From: UBA1151 sp963579925
Lineage (GTDB): Bacteria; Chloroflexota; Dehalococcoidia; Lucifugimonadales; Lucifugimonadaceae
Direction: 5' to 3'
NCBI GenBank assembly: GCA_963579925.1
Contig: CAUZJA010000026.1
Coordinates: 1 to 19,079 of the forward strand
DNA length: 19,079 bases
Shown: positions 1 to 7,222 of the stretch, one piece after another
Position numbering within the stretch: the first letter of the stretch is position 1
How the letters are laid out: every line of letters begins with the position of its first letter
Made by a program: the position numbers and the translations under genes
The notes under the pieces: model-generated
Told to the model about the DNA's origin: nothing
Seen by the model: the letters and a program-made list of their open reading frames with translations, nothing else
Database searches by the model: none

Positions 1-133
1 TTTGGTGCGCACTTTGCGTTTAATCACTCATGGAGACTCCGAAGCCCATACAATCGGTAATCGCAAATACAAAAACTAAAAATCCCGGCGTTCTCAGATC
101 GTGATTAGATAGGGACCAGACAAGGGCAGTGAG

Positions 134-1228
134 ATGAAAGCAGCAGTTCTTTACGAAGCAAATCAGCCTCTGGCGATTGAAGAGCTTGAACTTGATGAGC
201 CGGGATTCGGCGAAGTTCGCGTTCGTATCGGATCAGCCGGCATCTGCGCGAGTGACCACCACATCATGATTGGTTCAGCTCCGTATCCAATGCCAATAGT
301 GCTGGGCCATGAGGGCGCCGGGACTGTTGAAGAGGTTGGCCCCGGCGTATCCAGAGTGAAGGCGGGCGATCGATGCGTCATTTCTTTCATCTCACCGTGT
401 GGTCACTGCACACCATGCAACACCGGCCAGCCACAACTGTGCGATACGCATCGCCAGGTGAACTCGCTCATGTTTGACGGTACAGCGCGTCTCCACAAGG
501 ACGGCAAAGATATTTTCCAGATGCAGAAGGTTGGCGTATTCGGCGAGCACGCAGTGATCCCGGAGGCCGCATGCTCACCAATGCCTGATGACGTTCCTAT
601 GGAGGTAGCGGCGCTGATTGGTTGCTCCGTCACGACTGGAGTTGGCGGTGTTATCAACCAGCCCAATATTCAGACCGGCGGCACCGTTGTCGTGATCGGG
701 CTGGGTGGAGTGGGGCTCAACGCGGTGCAGGGTGCCAAGCTGCTCAACTCTCGCCAGATCATCGCAGTGGATATTCACGATCACAAGCTTGAGTTCGCCT
801 ACAGATTTGGTGCGACGCACGTAGTGAACTCTCGTTCAGAAGACGCTTTAGCCAAGATACTGGAACTAACGGGTGGTGAGGGCGTCGATTTCGCGTTCGA
901 CACATTTGGCGCGTCGGTTACAACCGGTCAGGCCATCGATAGCGTGAAGAAGGGCGGCACGGCGGTCATCATTGGCCTCGCTCCAGCAGGGGAGACGGTG
1001 CCGCTGAACCTGGTTGATCTTGTACGTCTTCAGAAGAGCGTTGTGGGAAGCTACTACGGCTCAGCAAGTCCGCACGAAACTTTCAACAAGCTTATTAGCT
1101 TTTACCAGCAGGGAAAGATCGACATCGATGGTCTCATCACCCGTCGATATGAACTTGAGCAGATCAATGAGGCGTTTGAAGCTCTGGAGCGTGGAGAAGA
1201 CGGGCGAGGCGTCATCGTTTTCGACTAA
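134..1228 (+). CDS. Zinc-dependent alcohol dehydrogenase (MDR superfamily)
   Basis: A 364-residue medium-chain dehydrogenase/reductase, full length for the family, predicted to oxidise an alcohol (or reduce an aldehyde) with NAD(H) in the cytoplasm. The N-terminal GroES-like domain carries likely catalytic-zinc ligands C38 and H59 (in GHEGAG), with C164 as the third. A structural-zinc lobe has C89, C92, C95 and C103 spaced CxxCxxCx7C. The Rossmann fold follows, with GLGGVG at 189-194 and D213 at the end of the second strand, which favours NAD over NADP. The overall look is close to class III/benzyl-type alcohol dehydrogenases, but the substrate cannot be read from sequence. The ATG at 134 follows a weak purine stretch (GGCAGTGAG). 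It lies about 150 bases before nuoA and is probably a separate transcription unit. Family assignment is firm; specificity is unknown. Confidence 0.93.
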   Translation: MKAAVLYEANQPLAIEELELDEPGFGEVRVRIGSAGICASDHHIMIGSAPYPMPIVLGHEGAGTVEEVGPGVSRVKAGDRCVISFISPCGHCTPCNTGQPQLCDTHRQVNSLMFDGTARLHKDGKDIFQMQKVGVFGEHAVIPEAACSPMPDDVPMEVAALIGCSVTTGVGGVINQPNIQTGGTVVVIGLGGVGLNAVQGAKLLNSRQIIAVDIHDHKLEFAYRFGATHVVNSRSEDALAKILELTGGEGVDFAFDTFGASVTTGQAIDSVKKGGTAVIIGLAPAGETVPLNLVDLVRLQKSVVGSYYGSASPHETFNKLISFYQQGKIDIDGLITRRYELEQINEAFEALERGEDGRGVIVFD

Positions 1229-1292
1229 TCACATTTTGATTTGACTGGTGAATTCGGCTGGCGCGGTGCCAGTGGGAAAAAATGTGTGGAAT

Positions 1293-1341
1293 TTGTGATT
1301 GTGGAATATTTCACTTGTGACTGATTTCGCCCGATGATAAA
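1293..1341 (+). promoter_or_regulatory. Candidate promoter/operator region ahead of the nuo cluster
   Basis: The gap between the alcohol dehydrogenase and nuoA is the only sizeable non-coding stretch before the 11-gene cluster, so a promoter is expected here. Seen: an AT-rich near-palindrome GTGGAATATTTCAC at 1301-1314, flanked by two direct TTGTGA copies at 1293-1298 and 1315-1320, 22 bases apart (about two helical turns). A -10-like GATAAA lies at 1336-1341, 15 bases after the second TTGTGA, which is a short spacer for a sigma-70 promoter. A small CTGGC/GCCAG hairpin (1258-1272) sits upstream without a T-run, so it is not a convincing terminator. Promoter function is inferred. Confidence 0.25.
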
Positions 1342-1377
1342 GTCGCCTTCAGCCTTGAATTCACGTTGTGGAGCAGC

Positions 1378-1770
1378 ATGGTAGAGGACTACTTTAGGCA
1401 GTACGGACTGATCACAGTTTTTGCTGCTATTGCCGTAGCGGTGCCAGTGAGCATGTTGCTCATGTCATGGACGGCAACCAAGATAAAAGTGCGACCCCGT
1501 CGACCAACGCCGGTGAAGCTTGAAACGTATGAATGCGGTTTCGGGCCAGTCGGTGGTCGTTGGACGTTCAACGCGAGGTACTACACCTTTGCGTTGATGT
1601 TCGTGATATTCGATGTTGAAACGGTCTTCTTATACCCATGGGCCAGCCAGTTTGGAGTACTTTCTGCTCAGTTCGGTGTGTTCGCCTTGCTCGAAGTTGC
1701 CGTGTTCGGCGCCATTCTTGGCATCGGCTGGGGTTACGCATGGCGCAAGCGCGCTCTTGAGTGGATTTAA
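1378..1770 (+). CDS. nuoA: NADH-quinone oxidoreductase subunit A (NuoA)
   Basis: Small membrane subunit of complex I at the junction of the hydrophilic and membrane arms, where it helps shape the quinone chamber. The 130-residue protein has three predicted membrane helices. The diagnostic segment runs from YECGFGPVGG to the ARYYTFALMFVIFDVETVFL stretch: the conserved cysteine lies on the loop that switches conformation in complex I, and the FDVE acidic pair is typical of NuoA. The frame is open back to a TTG at 1366, but the ATG at 1378 has a GGAG at 1370-1373 just upstream and gives a family-like length, so I start there. First gene of the nuo cluster, followed after 3 bases by nuoB. Confidence 0.93.
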   Translation: MVEDYFRQYGLITVFAAIAVAVPVSMLLMSWTATKIKVRPRRPTPVKLETYECGFGPVGGRWTFNARYYTFALMFVIFDVETVFLYPWASQFGVLSAQFGVFALLEVAVFGAILGIGWGYAWRKRALEWI

Positions 1771-1773
1771 CTA

Positions 1774-2421
1774 ATGACACCCCCCAATAACGGCCCCATT
1801 CAAGTCCCAATAATTCCCCTCCCAACCGAGCCACTCTGGGATAAGACTCTCCAGATGGACCGTGAAGAGGGCGATATTGTCTCCAACATGAAGGCCACCC
1901 GGGTTTCCCCTTACCCAGACCCGGTAATTGAGATTCCAGATGAACTGAAGCGCAACCTTCTAGTTACGTCTGTAGACACGCTTCTGAACTGGGGCCGAAA
2001 GTCGTCTGTATTCCCAATGGCGTTTGGTCTGGCCTGCTGCTCATTCGAAATGATTGGCTCAGCCATGGCACGGTTCGACATCTCACGTTTCGGCATGGAA
2101 GCGTTCCGCGCAAGTCCTCGGCAAGCTGACCTGATGATTGTTGCGGGAACGGTAACGTGGAAGATGGCTCCGGTGCTTCGCAAGCTCTACGACCAGATGG
2201 CAGAACCAAAGTGGGTCATCTCAATGGGCGTGTGCGCGACTTCCGGCGGCCCGTATTTTGAGTCGTACTCAGTGGTTCCCGGCGTGAATCGGATTGTTCC
2301 GGTTGATGTGTATGTACCCGGTTGTCCTCCCAGACCTGACGCGTTGCTTTACGGCATCATGCAGCTTCACGAGAAGATCAAGCGATATAGCTTGAATGGG
2401 ACCGTGGCAGGGCAAGAGTGA
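1774..2421 (+). CDS. nuoB: NADH-quinone oxidoreductase subunit B (NuoB), N2 cluster
   Basis: Peripheral-arm subunit that binds the terminal [4Fe-4S] centre N2, the direct electron donor to quinone. The 215-residue protein shows the four expected ligands: the tandem pair C88-C89 (in FGLACCSFEM), C154 (in MGVCATSGG) and C184 (in VPGCPPRPD). The GTVTWKMAP segment at 125-133 is also diagnostic. The first 45 or so residues, rich in proline and acidic residues, precede the conserved core and are longer than in many homologues. A later start at M28 or M39 is possible, but neither has a better ribosome binding site. It follows nuoA by 3 bases and precedes nuoC. Confidence 0.95.
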   Translation: MTPPNNGPIQVPIIPLPTEPLWDKTLQMDREEGDIVSNMKATRVSPYPDPVIEIPDELKRNLLVTSVDTLLNWGRKSSVFPMAFGLACCSFEMIGSAMARFDISRFGMEAFRASPRQADLMIVAGTVTWKMAPVLRKLYDQMAEPKWVISMGVCATSGGPYFESYSVVPGVNRIVPVDVYVPGCPPRPDALLYGIMQLHEKIKRYSLNGTVAGQE

Positions 2422-2443
2422 ACCCCACAGAGGCAGGCCAGGA

Positions 2444-2899
2444 ATGCCTGGAATGAGTTGGGCCATGAGCGGCTCAGAATTGGCGGACGCGATCCGAGAG
2501 ATCGATAGCGAAGCCGTCACGGGGCACTCAGACGATGCAGTTTGGATTACCCCCGCCAGCTGGCCTGATGTGGCGGAAAGTCTGCGTGACTCAGAATCGC
2601 TGAGTTTCGAGATGCTTTCTCTCGTTACAACAGTCGACTATATCGATCATTTTGAAGTGGTTTATCACTTGCTATCGCTCTCCAAGAATCGCACTGGAGT
2701 AGTGAAAATGCGGTGTGGCGAAGGCAGGATCGATCCTGCGGTTCCAACTGCTATCAACGTCTGGCGTGGTGCAGACTTGCAGGAGCGCGAAGCGTACGAC
2801 CTGATGGGCGTTCACTTTGACGGTCACCCAAACATGAAGCGTTTGATGCTGTGGGAGGGCTTTGAAGGGCATCCACTGCGGAAGGACTACCTCAGGTAG
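2444..2899 (+). CDS. nuoC: NADH-quinone oxidoreductase subunit C (NuoC, 30 kDa)
   Basis: Hydrophilic subunit of the complex I connecting module that packs against NuoD; it carries no cofactor. The C-terminal signature of the 30-kDa family is clear: EREAYDLMGVHF at about 114-125, then the EGHPLRKDY ending at 141-149. The frame is open from an ATG at 2396, which would overlap nuoB by 26 bases. I prefer the ATG at 2444, which gives 151 residues, because an AGAGGCAGG purine tract lies 8-16 bases upstream. ATGs at 2453 and 2465 are also possible. The N-terminal half is poorly conserved, as is usual. The gene is separate from nuoD here, whereas some bacteria have a fused nuoCD. Confidence 0.9.
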   Translation: MPGMSWAMSGSELADAIREIDSEAVTGHSDDAVWITPASWPDVAESLRDSESLSFEMLSLVTTVDYIDHFEVVYHLLSLSKNRTGVVKMRCGEGRIDPAVPTAINVWRGADLQEREAYDLMGVHFDGHPNMKRLMLWEGFEGHPLRKDYLR

Positions 2900-2917
2900 G
2901 GCGATAGCAATACACAG

Positions 2918-4024
2918 ATGACGCTTAAATCTGAACCGGTAATCGTAAACGTAGGACCGCAGCATCCGTCGACTCACGGCGTGATGCGGCTTCGTGTTGC
3001 GTTTGATGGCGAGCTTGTCACCGATGCCGAGATGATCATTGGCTACCTCCACAGAGGTAGTGAGAAGCTGGCGGAAGAGCGCACGTTCACGCAGGTTGTC
3101 ACGCTTACCGACCGCATGGATTACGTGGCGTCGATGACGAACAACCAGGCATACATTCTGGCGGTGGAGAAGCTGGCTGGCATTGAGCCAACTCCACGCG
3201 GTGTTTGGCTGAGGATGATTTCCGCGGAGTTGCAGCGAATCGCCAGTCACCTCATCGCCATTGGTTTCCTCATGCAGGACCTTGGCGCTATGGGTACCCC
3301 GCTCATGTACACGATGCGCGAACGAGAAGATATTCTCGATTTATTTGAACTTTTATGTGGTGCTCGAATAACCAACAGCTACCATCGCCCCAGCGGCGTG
3401 TTCCAGGATGCGCCTGCAGATTTCTGGCCGCGGCTTGAGGCCTTCCTGGCCGAGATGCCCGGAAGGATTGACGAGTACGAGCAACTCATCTCCGGCAACG
3501 AGATCATTCTGTCCCGTATGCGTGGTGTTGGAATTATCTCTCCCGATGAGATGATCAACGCTTCGATCACGGGGCCCATGCTGCGAGCTGGCGGTGTTGA
3601 CTGGGATCTTCGTCATCGTCAGCCATATGAGTACTACGATCGAGTCGAGTTTGATCGGCCGATTATGGACGAAAGCGACAACTACTCTCGATACCTGGTT
3701 CGGGTGTACGAAATGCGTGAGTCGCTCAAGATCGTGCGACAGTGTATTGACCAGATTGAGCCGGGGCCAGCACGGGACCCGGATGTGCCGTTTGTAATCA
3801 GGCCACCAAAGGGTGATGCATACGTGCCGATTGAGGGGCCAAAGGGAGAACTTGGGTTCTATCTTGTGAGCGATGGCGGGATATCCCCCTACCGCTGCAA
3901 AGTGCGCCCTCCATCACTAATAAACTTGACGTTACTTCGCGAGATGCTAATTGGATTGCCAATGGCCGCGATGATTGTTACGTTTGGCACGGTGGATATC
4001 AACATGGGGGAGGTAGACCGCTAG
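2918..4024 (+). CDS. nuoD: NADH-quinone oxidoreductase subunit D (NuoD, 49 kDa)
   Basis: The 49-kDa subunit, related to the large subunit of [NiFe] hydrogenases, which forms most of the quinone head-group pocket next to N2. The 368-residue length fits the family. Visible motifs are GPQHPSTHGVMR near the N-terminus (H16 and H20, one matching the quinone-pocket histidine), LTDRMDY at 63-69 whose Y69 matches the conserved quinone-binding tyrosine, and the closing FGTVDINMGEVDR. The four nickel-binding cysteines of hydrogenases are absent, as expected for complex I. It ends with TAG at 4022-4024, and the next codon begins nuoH in the same frame. Confidence 0.95.
   Translation: MTLKSEPVIVNVGPQHPSTHGVMRLRVAFDGELVTDAEMIIGYLHRGSEKLAEERTFTQVVTLTDRMDYVASMTNNQAYILAVEKLAGIEPTPRGVWLRMISAELQRIASHLIAIGFLMQDLGAMGTPLMYTMREREDILDLFELLCGARITNSYHRPSGVFQDAPADFWPRLEAFLAEMPGRIDEYEQLISGNEIILSRMRGVGIISPDEMINASITGPMLRAGGVDWDLRHRQPYEYYDRVEFDRPIMDESDNYSRYLVRVYEMRESLKIVRQCIDQIEPGPARDPDVPFVIRPPKGDAYVPIEGPKGELGFYLVSDGGISPYRCKVRPPSLINLTLLREMLIGLPMAAMIVTFGTVDINMGEVDR
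4006..4013 (+). promoter_or_regulatory. Strong Shine-Dalgarno inside the nuoD end, setting the nuoH TTG start
   Basis: The sequence GGGGGAGG lies within the last codons of nuoD, 11 bases before the TTG at 4025. The codon just upstream of that TTG is the nuoD stop, and no other ATG, GTG or TTG codon occurs in frame until the first membrane helix of NuoH. This site is therefore the best evidence that nuoH starts at 4025. Confidence 0.6.
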
Positions 4025-5284
4025 TTGGGGCCTAACTTCCTGGACAACTCATTTTTCCGGAACATCTATTGCAACCTCTCTGAGAGCGACGATATTCGCT
4101 GTTCAGGTGGTGGTTGGCTTGGTGATGGGCTGCTCCCCGGAGGATTCGAGTGGCTTGCATTCTTGATCACCGCGATTGTGATGGCGATGGTGCTTATCAA
4201 CCTTGTGCTTGGCTCTGTCCTTATCTTCATCTGGGCTGAGCGCCGATTGCTTGGACGATTCCAGAGCCGCAGTGGTCCAAACCGCTGGGGTCCGTACGGA
4301 ACCTTGACGCCAGTTGCCGATGCAATAAAGACGCTCTTCAAAGAAGACATCGTACCGACCGCTGCAGATCGCTGGGTGTTCAATGCTGCGCCAATCATCA
4401 TGATGGTACCGGCCATGATGGTGCTGGCCGTTATTCCGTGGGGTACGGGAACATTCCTGGCGGACCTGAACATCGGCATACTTTTCATAATTGCGATCAC
4501 TTCGCTATCCACGTTCGCAATCGTCATGGCTGGATGGGGCTCACAGAACCGCTACGCCATGTTCGGTGCTATGCGCGCGGTCGCAATGCTTATCAGCTAT
4601 GAGATTCCAATGGCGCTATCCCTGATCGGCGTCTTGATGCTCGCAGGGTCGTTATCGCTGGTTTCGGTGGTCAACGCACAGGACGTGCCGTTTATTCTTG
4701 TTCAGCCGTTGGGCTTTCTGGTCTTCTTCATCGCGTCGGTGGCAGAGATCAACCGCGCACCGTTCGACGTTGCTGAAGCTGAGTCAGAACTTGGCGCCGG
4801 ATATCACAGCGATTACTCCGGCATGAAGTTTGGGCTGTTCGTGAACGCCGAGTTCATGGCCACAATACTGAGCGCAGCGGTGATCGTCGCGGTGTTCCTC
4901 TCGGGAGGGCGCGGCTGGGACTTCATTCCCTCTCAGGGCTGGTTCATCATCAAGATGGTTCCGGTGCTGTTCTTTATTGTTTGGACTCGCGCAAGCTGGC
5001 CACGATTGCGCATCGACCAGATTCTGACGTTTGCCTGGAAAGGTCTGATTATTCTGGCCTTCATCAACGTGGCCGTCAGCGCGATTCTCTCGTTTGTGTG
5101 GCCTGATCCATCTACCGCTGAGTTGTGGCTCATGGCGGCCATCAACTTCGGCGTTCTTATCGTCTCAGTTCTTGCCGTTGGTTCCTGGTTTGGTCCGGGA
5201 ACCGCCGGGACTCCCAAGATGGCCCATGGCGATTCATTGCCACGACCTAGGCCGGCTGGCCAACCCTCCGGAGGTGACTCATGA
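4025..5284 (+). CDS. nuoH: NADH-quinone oxidoreductase subunit H (NuoH)
   Basis: Membrane subunit (ND1) that forms the floor of the quinone cavity and joins the peripheral arm to the proton-pumping arm. The family signatures are clear: AERRLLGRFQSRSGPNRWGP at about 71-90, KTLFKED at 102-108, and the loop with EINRAPFDVAEAESEL at 241-256 followed by GYHSDYSGMKFG. About eight hydrophobic helices are visible. The start is a TTG directly after the nuoD stop. This gives a hydrophilic leader of about 42 residues with C16 and C26 before helix 1, unusually long for NuoH. The C-terminus has a proline- and glycine-rich soluble tail. The stop overlaps the nuoI start (ATGA). The function is certain; the exact start is less so. 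Confidence 0.93.
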   Translation: MGPNFLDNSFFRNIYCNLSESDDIRCSGGGWLGDGLLPGGFEWLAFLITAIVMAMVLINLVLGSVLIFIWAERRLLGRFQSRSGPNRWGPYGTLTPVADAIKTLFKEDIVPTAADRWVFNAAPIIMMVPAMMVLAVIPWGTGTFLADLNIGILFIIAITSLSTFAIVMAGWGSQNRYAMFGAMRAVAMLISYEIPMALSLIGVLMLAGSLSLVSVVNAQDVPFILVQPLGFLVFFIASVAEINRAPFDVAEAESELGAGYHSDYSGMKFGLFVNAEFMATILSAAVIVAVFLSGGRGWDFIPSQGWFIIKMVPVLFFIVWTRASWPRLRIDQILTFAWKGLIILAFINVAVSAILSFVWPDPSTAELWLMAAINFGVLIVSVLAVGSWFGPGTAGTPKMAHGDSLPRPRPAGQPSGGDS

Positions 5285-5946
5285 TCGGACTGGGACTGTT
5301 CAACGGCCTGGTCGTGACGATGAAAGCTGCCATTCGCGGCCCCGTCACGGTTCAGTATCCAGACAGGCGCGTCGGCCTGCTTGGCGCCGCCCGTGAAGTG
5401 GGACTATCACCGTTCCAGTTCCTGATAAAGCGACCGAAAGATGCTGTGAAGGCTGCGGCAGGTTTTGCGACGGTTGAGGACAAAGTCAAACAGGCACCTC
5501 GATTCAGAGGTCAGGACTTTAACTGGTACGAGGAGCGATGCACCGGCTGCGCGAGTTGTGCGAAGTTCTGCCCGCTTGGAATTATCAAGATAGAGACCAG
5601 CCCATCAGCGACGCTTGAATCTGAGGGCGAGGTCTACAACATTGATGTCTTTGACATAGACATCGGCCGCTGCATGTTCTGCGGTATCTGCGTCGAAGTT
5701 TGCCCTTACGACGCTCTTCACATGGGAAGCGGATTTGAGAGTGGACAGTATGAGCGCAAGGATCTTGTGATCACTGTCGATGAGCTGAAAGCTAAGAAGA
5801 AGACGCCAAGCACGTGGTTCCGACCTCAGATGGAAGCTGCCGGATATGACCCACACAGCGGTGAAGACCGTCCGTGGGATGACGCTGGTCGACACGAGCA
5901 GCCGGGCGACGAGAAACTCACCGAACGGTGGGTAAACGATCGATGA
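5281..5946 (+). CDS. nuoI: NADH-quinone oxidoreductase subunit I (NuoI), 8Fe ferredoxin
   Basis: Peripheral-arm ferredoxin subunit that holds centres N6a and N6b and passes electrons to N2. Two CxxCxxCxxxC motifs are seen: C87, C90, C93, C97 (CTGCASCAKFCP) and C131, C134, C137, C141 (CMFCGICVEVCP). The N-terminal part contains an amphipathic segment that docks on NuoH. The 221 residues exceed the common NuoI length because of a charged, Asp- and Glu-rich tail after about residue 165, which has no recognisable domain. Translation start is well supported by GGAGGTGA at 5270-5277 and the ATGA overlap with nuoH, which suggests translational coupling. Confidence 0.95.
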   Translation: MIGLGLFNGLVVTMKAAIRGPVTVQYPDRRVGLLGAAREVGLSPFQFLIKRPKDAVKAAAGFATVEDKVKQAPRFRGQDFNWYEERCTGCASCAKFCPLGIIKIETSPSATLESEGEVYNIDVFDIDIGRCMFCGICVEVCPYDALHMGSGFESGQYERKDLVITVDELKAKKKTPSTWFRPQMEAAGYDPHSGEDRPWDDAGRHEQPGDEKLTERWVNDR

Positions 5947-6596
5947 ACGGCGTCGAAGGATCAAACGTCACTGACATTGCGTTCTGGGTTGTATCGGCGG
6001 TCGCAATAGCGGCTTCGATCATGGTCGTTACGCTTCGTGACATATTCCGGGCAGCGCTATTTCTTGCGCTTTCGTTCATGGCGGTTGCCGGACTATTTAT
6101 CCTTCTTCGGGCAGAGTTCTTGGCAGTGGTTCAGATCTTGGTCTACGTGGGTGCGATATCAATCTTGATCGTGTTCGCAATTGTGCTGGTGAGAGACATG
6201 CCAGGCGGCGGCAAGGACAACCACCTGAAGGTTGTGGCGGCCACTGTGGCAGCGCTTGTGGGCGCTCTCGCCATATTTGTTTCGTTTAACTCAGAATTCA
6301 CGGACCTCGATGCGCTTGAAGCCTCGAACCCAGACGTAGCCGCGGCTCTGACCGGGACCTACAACCTCGAATCGACAGGGGCCGTCGATGAGGAGTTTGA
6401 GGATCAGATCGCCGTTGCGCTGCCAGTAGGCGAAGACGGCACGCAGACTGGCATCTTCTCCAACAGCACAGGCGCAATTGGTGGACTGTTTATCCGAGAC
6501 TTCGTGTTGCCATTTGAGGCAGTATCAGTGTTGTTGCTTGCGGCCATGATTGGTGCGCTGGCGCTGCTAAGGACGCGGGAGGAAGAGGACTCTTGA
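5943..6596 (+). CDS. nuoJ: NADH-quinone oxidoreductase subunit J (NuoJ)
   Basis: Membrane subunit ND6 of complex I. Five hydrophobic helices are visible, including the conserved EFLAVVQILVYVGAISIL segment, which contains the pi-bulge helix linked to coupling. The last helix has the characteristic LPFEAVSVLLLAAMIGA. The loop between helices 4 and 5 is long and acidic (about 65 residues). I use the ATG at 5943 (217 residues), which overlaps the nuoI TGA in an ATGA arrangement; the frame is open back to a GTG at 5928. It overlaps nuoK by 4 bases at its end. Confidence 0.92.
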   Translation: MNGVEGSNVTDIAFWVVSAVAIAASIMVVTLRDIFRAALFLALSFMAVAGLFILLRAEFLAVVQILVYVGAISILIVFAIVLVRDMPGGGKDNHLKVVAATVAALVGALAIFVSFNSEFTDLDALEASNPDVAAALTGTYNLESTGAVDEEFEDQIAVALPVGEDGTQTGIFSNSTGAIGGLFIRDFVLPFEAVSVLLLAAMIGALALLRTREEEDS

Positions 6597-6946
6597 CGCT
6601 TGAGAACGTACTCCTCGTCAGCGCGGTTCTTTTCGCAATTGGTCTCTATGGTGCGCTTGCCAAGAGCAACGCGATCATGGTCCTGATGTCCATCGAGATC
6701 ATGTTCAACGCCGTGAATATTGCGGCTATCGCGTTCTCACGATTTACTGTTCCCGCTGGCCTCACCGATAGCCCGGTCACCGTTACCCAGCAGGCAGTGC
6801 AGCGGGCGCTGACGGGCCAGATGCTGTCTGTGTTCGTCATCACCGCCGCCGCCGCCGAAGTGGCGCTGGGACTGGCGCTGGTGATCGTCGTCTATAGACG
6901 TCGTGACACGGTCGACGTCACCGATTTGACGGAGATGAGCGGTTGA
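6593..6946 (+). CDS. nuoK: NADH-quinone oxidoreductase subunit K (NuoK)
   Basis: Small three-helix proton-channel subunit (ND4L). The helix-embedded glutamates expected in NuoK are at E35 (MSIEIMFNAVN) and E89 (AAAAEVALGLA). At 117 residues it is slightly longer than typical (about 100) because of an insertion between helices 2 and 3 around residues 52-72. The start is a TTG overlapping the nuoJ stop (TTGA), supported by GGGAGG at 6577-6582 and GAGG at 6585-6588. The stop at 6944-6946 overlaps a following ATG by one base. Confidence 0.92.
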   Translation: MTLENVLLVSAVLFAIGLYGALAKSNAIMVLMSIEIMFNAVNIAAIAFSRFTVPAGLTDSPVTVTQQAVQRALTGQMLSVFVITAAAAEVALGLALVIVVYRRRDTVDVTDLTEMSG

Positions 6947-7038
6947 TGGCGTTGTCTGAAAACATATATCTAAGCAGCATGTTCTTGAGTTCAGGGCGTT
7001 CTGGGAGTCCAGGCACGGAGTGTCCGTATGTGGGCTGA
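6946..7038 (+). CDS. Possible 30-residue micro-ORF coupled to nuoK
   Basis: An ATG overlaps the last base of the nuoK stop (TGATG) and opens a 30-codon frame. It ends in TGA at 7036-7038, 11 bases inside the next gene at 7028. The peptide starts MALSENIYLSSMF and has no recognisable domain. The placement would allow ribosomes ending nuoK to continue to the start of the next gene, so it may be a coupling leader. It is also short enough to be chance. Nothing else supports it. Confidence 0.2.
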   Translation: MALSENIYLSSMFLSSGRSGSPGTECPYVG

Positions 7039-7222
7039 TTACAAAAAGGTACCGAATCTTCAGATCGCCGAGATGTGGAAAAATCTGCTGGAGGCCGAAG
7101 GCCTCCCAACGAAGATCATCCCAGAGACCGACATCCTGGATTGGGCGGAGCGCGTTCCGTTCAGGATTCTTGTTCCGGTGGGCCGGGATCACGTGGCAGA
7201 TGAGATCTTGAGGAAGCTGTAA
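7028..7222 (+). CDS. Small DUF2007-like protein between nuoK and nuoL
   Basis: A 64-residue soluble protein, with no membrane segment, that sits inside the complex I cluster where no standard subunit is expected. The ATG at 7028 has a good ribosome binding site (GGAG at 7017-7020, 7 bases away), and the stop directly abuts the nuoL GTG, so the gene is probably real. The pattern is an initial short strand, PNLQIAEMWKNLLEAEGLP (helix then 'aeGLPtkI' strand), a middle loop with W39, and RILVPVGRDHVADEIL at the end. This resembles the DUF2007 'putative signal transducing protein' fold (residue selection on LeaxGIp and vlVpxxdxxxAxxiL). The match is by eye and not database-tested. Its role is unknown; context suggests an accessory or assembly function in complex I. 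Confidence 0.65.
   Translation: MWADYKKVPNLQIAEMWKNLLEAEGLPTKIIPETDILDWAERVPFRILVPVGRDHVADEILRKL

Noticed and set aside
1258..1272. CTGGC/GCCAG hairpin after the alcohol dehydrogenase as a terminator
   Set aside because: The stem is short and is followed by an A-run, not a T-run, on the transcribed strand.
2672..3250. A 192-codon open frame on the - strand across nuoC/nuoD
   Set aside because: It spans the junction of two certain genes on the other strand, has no recognisable motif or ribosome binding site, and reads as an antisense shadow.
2918..4024. A [NiFe] hydrogenase or energy-converting hydrogenase in place of complex I
   Set aside because: NuoD lacks the nickel-binding cysteine pairs, and the full A/J/K/L/M/N set with quinone-site residues marks complex I.
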